A stretch of 64,000 nucleotides of DNA from SHXO01 sp964523885 (GTDB lineage: Bacteria; Pseudomonadota; Gammaproteobacteria; Burkholderiales; SHXO01), in NCBI GenBank assembly GCA_964523885.1, contig CAZFYX010000039.1:62001-126000 (forward strand). The letters run 5' to 3'. The notes under the pieces are model-generated. The model was not told the origin of the DNA. It did not search any database and worked only from the letters and a program-made list of their open reading frames with translations. Below, in pieces: positions 59,203-64,000 of this stretch (the stretch's first letter is position 1; every line of letters starts with the position of its first letter). Both the position numbers and the translations under genes were made by a program.

Positions 59203-59883
59203 TCATGCGACTCGGAACCCGTTCGCCCGCAGCGCCTCGTCGATCCAGCTCCGGTCGAGACTGCCGGCCTCGATGGCCGCGATCGACACGACCTCCTTCT
59301 TCTGCAGCGCGTCCACCTGCTTCGCCACCTGCAGCGCAGCCTCTGGCGGCACGCTCACCAGCCCGTCCAGATCGCCGCAGATGATGTCCCCGGGCGCGAC
59401 CACCATGCCGCCGACCTGCACCGGCAGGTGGATCTCGCCGGGGCCGCGACGCGTCGGCCCACCCGGCGTCGCGCCCCGCGCATAGACCGGGAAATCATTC
59501 GCCCCGATGTAGTCGAGATCGCGGATCGCGCCATCGACCACGATGCCGGCGATCCCGCGGCTGCGGGCATAGCGGGTCATCACCTCCCCCACCATCGCCG
59601 CCTCAAGGAAGCCGCGCGCGTCCACGACGATGACGTCGCCGGGCCGGGCCAGGTCCAGCGCCTTCTGCACCATCAGGTGATCGCCGACCGCAACGCGGAC
59701 CGTGAGCGCCGGGCCGCACAGGCGCGCCGTTGGTTTCGCGAACGGCCGCAGCGCGCCGGTGGTCCGGCTGCGCTGCAGGACATCCGACATGTGGGAGACC
59801 GACAGGCCGGTCAGCGCCCGCACCAACGCGGGGTCGGCTGCGGCAGGTGCGGGCCAGATGGAAAATCCGGGTACGTTGCTCAT
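59203..59883 (-). CDS. RraA-like (methyltransferase-like fold) family protein
   Basis: A 226-residue protein of the RraA/HMG-aldolase fold: SHMSDVLQRSRTTGALRP, GPALTVRVAVGDHLMVQKAL, VIVVDARGFLEAAMVGEVM, GIAGIVVDGAIRDLDYI and APGDIICGDLDGLVSVP. This group includes RNase E regulators and the 4-hydroxy-4-methyl-2-oxoglutarate/oxaloacetate aldolases; motif RDLDYI with the GDLDG end fits the aldolase side. In a catabolic operon the aldolase role is the likelier one. It starts 8 nt after the quinone oxidoreductase gene. Confidence 0.87.
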   Translation of the reverse strand: MSNVPGFSIWPAPAAADPALVRALTGLSVSHMSDVLQRSRTTGALRPFAKPTARLCGPALTVRVAVGDHLMVQKALDLARPGDVIVVDARGFLEAAMVGEVMTRYARSRGIAGIVVDGAIRDLDYIGANDFPVYARGATPGGPTRRGPGEIHLPVQVGGMVVAPGDIICGDLDGLVSVPPEAALQVAKQVDALQKKEVVSIAAIEAGSLDRSWIDEALRANGFRVA

Positions 59884-59890
59884 CGTCGCC

Positions 59891-60919
59891 TCACCGTCCC
59901 TGCAGGTCGATCACGACCTTGCCGAAGTGCTTGCCGTCGCGCAGGTGACGGAACGCATCCGCAGCCCGTTCCAGCGGGAAGGTCGAATCGATCACCGGCC
60001 GCAGGCCGTGCTGTCCGATGGCGCGGTTCATCGCCTCGAACCGCGCGCGTGAGCCGACCGCGATGCCCTGCACCCGGTTGAGCGGGCCGATCAGCGCGCG
60101 CAATGGGATCTTCGCTTCGTAGCCGGCGACGAAGCCGACCACGCCGACGAACCCGCCGAATGCGAGTGCCGCAAGCGATTGCGAAAGTGTCGCCCCCGCG
60201 GTCTCGACCACGATATCCACGCCGCGGCCGCCGGTGGCTTCGCGCACCGGTCCTTCCCACGCCGGGGTCGTGCGGTAGTTGATGCCGACGTCCGCACCAA
60301 ACTGCCGCGCCCGCGCGAGCTTCTCGTCGCTGGAAGACAGGATGATCACCCGTGCGCCGGCGAGCTTGGCGAACTGCAGTGCGAACAGCGCAACGCCACC
60401 GGTACCCTGCACGAGCACCGTGTCGCCGGGCTTCACGTCGCCTTCCTGCAGCGTGGTCCAAGCGGTCAGCGCCGCAATCGGCAGGGTGGCCGCCTCGGCA
60501 TCCGACAGGTGGGCAGGCACCGATACCGCGTCCTCGGCCGGGACCGCGATGTACTCCTGCAGCACGCCGTCCAGCGGCGCGCCCAGCGTGCGCCGGGTGC
60601 GCATCTCCTGCGTGGGCTTGCCGTCGTACCAGCTCTGCGTGTAGATCGGCGTAACGCGATCCCCCACCTTGAAGCGCGTCACCTCCTCGCCCACCTGCAC
60701 CACCTCGCCAGACGCATCGGAGGCCGGTACGTAGGGCAGCGGCAGCGTGGGCATGTAGTTCTGCGCCAGGATGGCGAGGTCGCGATAGTTCAGGCTGGCG
60801 GCGCGCAGCCGCACCAGGATCTCGCCGCGCCGGGGCGCGAGCACCGGACGCTCCGCCAGCTTCAGCGCGTCGATGGAAAAGGCGGTCGCCTGCACCGCCC
60901 GCATGGTCTGACCGGACAT
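59891..60919 (-). CDS. Zinc-independent MDR alcohol dehydrogenase / quinone oxidoreductase
   Basis: A 342-residue medium-chain dehydrogenase/reductase of the NAD(P)H:quinone-oxidoreductase type: ILVRLRAASLNYRDLAILAQ, GEVVQVGEEVTRFKVGDRV, TVLVQGTGGVALFALQFAKL (cofactor site), IILSSSDEKLARARQFGADV. The cysteine ligands of the zinc site are absent. ATG 60919 follows GAGGAAGGATC. It shares a minus-strand run with RraA-like and HMG-CoA lyase genes. Confidence 0.92.
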   Translation of the reverse strand: MSGQTMRAVQATAFSIDALKLAERPVLAPRRGEILVRLRAASLNYRDLAILAQNYMPTLPLPYVPASDASGEVVQVGEEVTRFKVGDRVTPIYTQSWYDGKPTQEMRTRRTLGAPLDGVLQEYIAVPAEDAVSVPAHLSDAEAATLPIAALTAWTTLQEGDVKPGDTVLVQGTGGVALFALQFAKLAGARVIILSSSDEKLARARQFGADVGINYRTTPAWEGPVREATGGRGVDIVVETAGATLSQSLAALAFGGFVGVVGFVAGYEAKIPLRALIGPLNRVQGIAVGSRARFEAMNRAIGQHGLRPVIDSTFPLERAADAFRHLRDGKHFGKVVIDLQGR

Positions 60920-60959
60920 GATCGATCCTTCCTCTCCTCCGAGCGGCATCCAGCGTCCT

Positions 60960-60978
60960 GCGGGCCGCCGCGGCCCGC
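60960..60978 (-). terminator. GC hairpin after the CitE-like gene
   Basis: GCGGGCCG (60960-60967) and CGGCCCGC (60971-60978) form a perfect 8-bp stem with a 3-nt loop, about 35 nt beyond the CitE stop in the minus direction. No T-run, so it may only weaken read-through to the quinone oxidoreductase gene. Confidence 0.38.
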
Positions 60979-61012
60979 CACGATAACCGATTCGCCCGGC
61001 AAGCCAGATACT

Positions 61013-61825
61013 TCAGGCATCCAGCCCGGCGTCGCGGGCGATGCGCTCGGCCTTCAGGATCACCGGCCGGTCGATCATGCGCCCGTCCAGCGCGACGGCC
61101 GCACCGCGCGATTCCTTCGCCGCCTGCAGGACCCGGCGCGCCCACGTGACCTCGGCCTCGCTGGGCGAGAACGCGGCGTTCACGACCTCGACCTGCTTCG
61201 GATGGATGCACAGCTTGCCGCCGAAGCCCAGACGCCGCGCGCGCCGGCAATCGGCGTCGAGCAGCTGCCGGTCTTCCCACGACGTGCAGGGCCCGTCGAC
61301 GGGCGCGCCGATGCCGGCCAGGCGCGAGGCCAGCACCAGCTGCGAGCGGAACGCGAGCAGCTCGTCGCCATCGCCGTCGATGCCCAGCTCGAACTGGAAG
61401 TCGATGGTGCCGAACAGCAGGCGCTGCACGGTCGGCGTGGCGGCCACCGCCTTCGCCTGCTCCATGCCGCGCGCGGTCTCGATGAGCGGGAAGAGCGCGG
61501 CACCACGACGCTTGCACAGCGCGATGACCGCCTCACCGATCACTTCTGCCTTGGGCAGCACGATGCCGGCGACGCCGGGAGCGTCGCACGCCGCGAGATC
61601 GCGCTCGAACCACTCGGTGTCCGCGCCGTTCACGCGCACCAGCACCGGATGCGCCAGCGACAGCCACGCGGCGACCGCCTCGCGCGCAGCAGGCTTCTCG
61701 GCCGCAGGCACCGCATCCTCGAGGTCCACGATCACCGCGTCCGCCCCGGCGGCGCACGCCCTGTCGAAGCGGTCCGGACGGTTGCCCGGCACGTAGAGCC
61801 AGGACCGGCCGCGCGCGACGCTCAT
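61013..61825 (-). CDS. CitE-like HpcH/HpaI family lyase
   Basis: A 270-residue CitE-type lyase: SWLYVPGNRPDRFDRACAAG, VIVDLEDAVPAAEKPAAR (metal Glu/Asp), LVRVNGADTEWF, IVLPKAEVIGE, FPLIETARGMEQAKAVA, FGTIDFQFELGID. It cleaves a citramalyl-, malyl- or citryl-type CoA ester to acetyl-CoA/pyruvate-type products. It begins on the stop of the CoA-transferase gene (4-nt ATGA overlap), so both are made together: the transferase would supply the CoA ester. Compare the itaconate pathway pair, CoA-transferase plus citramalyl-CoA lyase. Confidence 0.9.
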   Translation of the reverse strand: MSVARGRSWLYVPGNRPDRFDRACAAGADAVIVDLEDAVPAAEKPAAREAVAAWLSLAHPVLVRVNGADTEWFERDLAACDAPGVAGIVLPKAEVIGEAVIALCKRRGAALFPLIETARGMEQAKAVAATPTVQRLLFGTIDFQFELGIDGDGDELLAFRSQLVLASRLAGIGAPVDGPCTSWEDRQLLDADCRRARRLGFGGKLCIHPKQVEVVNAAFSPSEAEVTWARRVLQAAKESRGAAVALDGRMIDRPVILKAERIARDAGLDA

Positions 61826-63000
61826 ATCGTGCCCTGCGCCTTCAGCTTCCCGATGTCGCCCGGCGAGTAGCCCAGCTCGGCCAGGATGCTCTCGGTGTGC
61901 TCGCCGATCGCGGGCACTGGGTCCATGCGCGGCTCGAAGTCCTCCGGCACGCCCGGCGGCAGCATCGCCTTGACCGGTCCGACTGGCGTCTCGACCTCGA
62001 CCTGGCGCTTGCGCGCATGCAGCTGCGCGTGGCTCCAGACCTCGTGCATGTCGTTCATGCGCGCGTTGCCGATCTGCGCCTCGTCGAGGCGCCGGACCAC
62101 CTGCTCGGCGGTCAACCCGGAAAGCGCCTTGACGATGATGTCGTAGACCTCCTTGCGGGCATTCGAGCGCTTCGGGCCCGAGTTGAAGCGCGGATCGGTC
62201 TTGAGGTCGGGCTGCCCCAGCACCTTGTCGCAGAACACCGCCCACTCGCGCTCGTTCTGCAGGCCGAGCATGACGAACTTGCCGTCGCCGGCCGGGAACG
62301 GTCCGTAGGGATAGATCGTTGCGTGCGAGGCGCCAGCCCGCACGGGCGGCGGCGCACCCTCGTAGGCGTAGTAGAGCGGGAAGCTCATCCACTCGACCAT
62401 GCTCTCGAGCATGGAGATGTCGATGCGCGTGCCCTTGCCGGTGCGGCCGCGCTGGATCAGCGCCGCGAGGATGTTGGTGTAGGCGTACATGCCGGAGGCG
62501 ATGTCGACGATCGAGCAGCCGGCCTTCGACGGGGTCTCAGGCGTGCCGGTGACCGACAGCAGTCCCGACTCGCTCTGGATGAGCAGGTCGTAGGCCTTCT
62601 TGTCGCGATACGGACCGTAGGAGCCGTAGCCCGAGATATCGCACACGATGAGCCGGGGATAGATGTCCTTCAGCGCGTCGTAGGAGAAGCCCATCCGCGC
62701 CGCCGCGCCGGGGGCGAGGTTCTGCAGCAGGACGTCGGCCCTGGCCAGGAGCTGGTGCACGATCTTCCGGGCAGCCTCCTGCTTGAGGTCGAGCGTGATG
62801 CTCTCCTTGGAGCGGTTGGTCCAGACGAAGTGCGAGGACATGCCGCGCACGCGCTCGTCGTAGGCGCGGGCCGGGTCGCCCACCTCGGGGCGCTCGATCT
62901 TGATGATGCGCGCACCGAGATCGGCGAGCTGCCGGGTGCAGAACGGGCCGGCGATGACGTGTTCGAGCGCAACAACGGTGACGCCTTCGAGCGGACGCAT
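61822..63000 (-). CDS. CaiB/BaiF family CoA-transferase (type III)
   Basis: A 392-residue type III CoA-transferase: ALEHVIAGPFCTRQLADLGA, VWTNRSKESITLDLKQEA, and the catalytic Asp in CSIVDIASGMYAYTNILAAL. It moves CoA from a donor thioester to a carboxylic acid, activating it for the lyase and dehydrogenases next to it. The family does not reveal the acid. The start ATG at 63000 is a normal methionine; the gene overlaps the CitE-like start by 4 nt. Confidence 0.93.
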   Translation of the reverse strand: MRPLEGVTVVALEHVIAGPFCTRQLADLGARIIKIERPEVGDPARAYDERVRGMSSHFVWTNRSKESITLDLKQEAARKIVHQLLARADVLLQNLAPGAAARMGFSYDALKDIYPRLIVCDISGYGSYGPYRDKKAYDLLIQSESGLLSVTGTPETPSKAGCSIVDIASGMYAYTNILAALIQRGRTGKGTRIDISMLESMVEWMSFPLYYAYEGAPPPVRAGASHATIYPYGPFPAGDGKFVMLGLQNEREWAVFCDKVLGQPDLKTDPRFNSGPKRSNARKEVYDIIVKALSGLTAEQVVRRLDEAQIGNARMNDMHEVWSHAQLHARKRQVEVETPVGPVKAMLPPGVPEDFEPRMDPVPAIGEHTESILAELGYSPGDIGKLKAQGTI

Positions 63001-63209
63001 GAGCTTTCCTGCCTGGATTCAGGCCCGCAGGCGCGGGCTTCGGAGAAAGAGGCGGCGCTCCGGGTGGAGCGCCTCAAGGGGAGATTGAGACTTCGGTACG
63101 ACGCCGCCAGCATGACGCAGCACCGCAGGGGCAGCCAGTCGAAAATCGGCAAGGCGGCCCTCGAAAAACGCGAAGACTGCTCCGCCCACAGCGCTGGCTG
63201 CGACCCGGC

Positions 63210-64000
63210 TCATCGGCCTTGCAGCGCCGCCGGGTTCAGCACCCGGATCGGCTTGCCGTCGAGGAACGCGAGCACGTTCTCGATCGACTCGCGGTAGAAC
63301 TGCGTATACACCTCTTCGGTGCAGTAGCCCAGGTGCGGCGAGAGCACGACGTTGGGCAGTGCAAGCAGCGGGTGATCGACAGGCACGGGCTCTTCCCAGT
63401 AAACGTCGAGCGCCGCGGTGAGTTGCCCCGTGCGCAGGCGCGCGATGAGCGCCGCCTCGTCCACCAGCCCGCCGCGCGAGCTGTTCACCAGGATCGCGCC
63501 CGGGCGCATCGCCCTCAGTTCCGCCGCGCCGACGACGTGGCGCGTACGCTCGGACAGCTTCAGGTGCAGCGACACGACGTCCGACTGCGCGAACAGCTGC
63601 GCCTTGTCCACGCGGCGCGCGCCGGCCGCCTGCGCAGCCTCGTCGGTAAGGTTCTGACTCCAGCCCAGCACCTGCATGCCCAGCGCGGTGCCCAGCCGCG
63701 CCACCCGGCTGCCGATACGACCCAGCCCGACGACGCCGAGCGTGCGCCCTTCAAGCACCATGCCGGGCGCAATCCCTTCCTGGAAGCGGCCGGCGCGGAC
63801 GTTGCGATCGCCTGCCAGCAGTTGCCGCGCGGCGGCCAACATCAGCGCAAGCGTGATCTCTGCGGTGGTCGCATCCGAGCGCGTGGATCCGGTGTTGCAC
63901 ACGATGATGCCGCGGCGGGCGCAGGCTTCCTGATCCAGTGTGCCGGAGAAGGTGCCGGTGAGCGCGATCATGCGCAGCGCTGGGAGACGCTCGATCAGGC
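63210..64000 (-). CDS. D-2-hydroxyacid dehydrogenase family protein (5' end outside window)
   Basis: The C-terminal 260 or so residues of an NAD-dependent D-isomer-specific 2-hydroxyacid dehydrogenase: GVVGLGRIGSRVARLG (NAD motif), LRAMRPGAILVNSSRGGLVD (Arg/substrate loop), LDVYWEEPVPVDHPLL (Glu) and LSPHLGYCTEEVY (His). The frame continues beyond the last base; the ATG at 63971 is internal. It reduces or oxidises a 2-hydroxy/2-oxo acid. It is on the same strand as the CoA-transferase gene, 209 bp upstream. Confidence 0.9.
   Translation of the reverse strand, partial: LIERLPALRMIALTGTFSGTLDQEACARRGIIVCNTGSTRSDATTAEITLALMLAAARQLLAGDRNVRAGRFQEGIAPGMVLEGRTLGVVGLGRIGSRVARLGTALGMQVLGWSQNLTDEAAQAAGARRVDKAQLFAQSDVVSLHLKLSERTRHVVGAAELRAMRPGAILVNSSRGGLVDEAALIARLRTGQLTAALDVYWEEPVPVDHPLLALPNVVLSPHLGYCTEEVYTQFYRESIENVLAFLDGKPIRVLNPAALQGR

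Noticed and set aside
63019..63213. A 64-residue minus-strand reading frame upstream of the CoA-transferase
   Set aside because: It overlaps the stop of the hydroxyacid dehydrogenase gene, has no recognisable domain and lacks a convincing ribosome site.

Overview
The window is a GC-rich (about two thirds G+C by eye), densely coded stretch of a Gram-negative proteobacterial chromosome. Outer-membrane beta-barrels, lipoproteins, an RND efflux pair, YbiB/YdgA/SseA relatives and a dispersed palindromic REP-like repeat point to a beta- or gammaproteobacterium; I cannot fix the genus. I saw no rRNA, tRNA, CRISPR array, transposase or phage gene.

1-5.9 kb holds a membrane-protein tail, a di-heme oxidoreductase, a VOC protein and a DAHP synthase gene preceded by what looks like a complete transcription attenuator (aromatic-rich leader peptide plus terminator hairpin), followed by small enzymes. 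5.2-10.3 kb is a minus-strand thiosulfate-oxidation operon, soxYZAXB with lysE-like and methyltransferase genes downstream. SoxA keeps only one heme site, soxCD is absent from the window, and a cluster of REP repeats has invaded the soxA-soxX junction so that soxX seems to take its ribosome site and start codon from a repeat. 10.4-15.6 kb carries envelope proteins and ybiB. 15.7-20.4 kb is an RND adaptor/permease pair, followed by a triple-PAS histidine kinase.

22-35 kb is mixed housekeeping: a flavin reductase, an HDAC-fold amidohydrolase with a Tat signal, a DUF2007 protein, an LEA-type lipoprotein, a PA0069-type radical SAM gene with a LexA-like box, hydrolases, YdgA, a sulfurtransferase, an isochorismatase, a TlpA-like thioredoxin and two envelope proteins. 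Between the thioredoxin and LprI-like genes lies an unusual array of GTCAC words spaced 14 bp apart, bounded by a perfect 21-bp inverted repeat.

35.5-46.2 kb looks like an uncharacterised catabolic region: HbpS-like protein, cytochrome c, secreted alpha/beta hydrolase, an AroQ-like protein with altered active-site residues, cupin, nucleotide-sugar-type epimerase, SDR, a translationally coupled ThDP decarboxylase/aldehyde dehydrogenase pair, a TIM-barrel isomerase and a ketosteroid-dehydrogenase-like flavoprotein. 47-51.3 kb has three small exported proteins, then a cytochrome c and a PQQ alcohol dehydrogenase whose DYD motif suggests lanthanide dependence.

51.7-64 kb is an acyl-CoA/organic-acid catabolic region controlled at least partly by a divergent LysR gene: dehalogenase-like hydrolase, SDR, acyl-CoA dehydrogenase, enoyl-CoA hydratase, aldo/keto reductase, HMG-CoA-lyase family enzyme, RraA-like protein, quinone oxidoreductase, CitE-like lyase coupled to a CaiB-type CoA-transferase, and a D-2-hydroxyacid dehydrogenase cut by the window end. 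Together these genes could activate an acid as a CoA thioester, oxidise and hydrate it, and cleave it; the substrate cannot be read from sequence.
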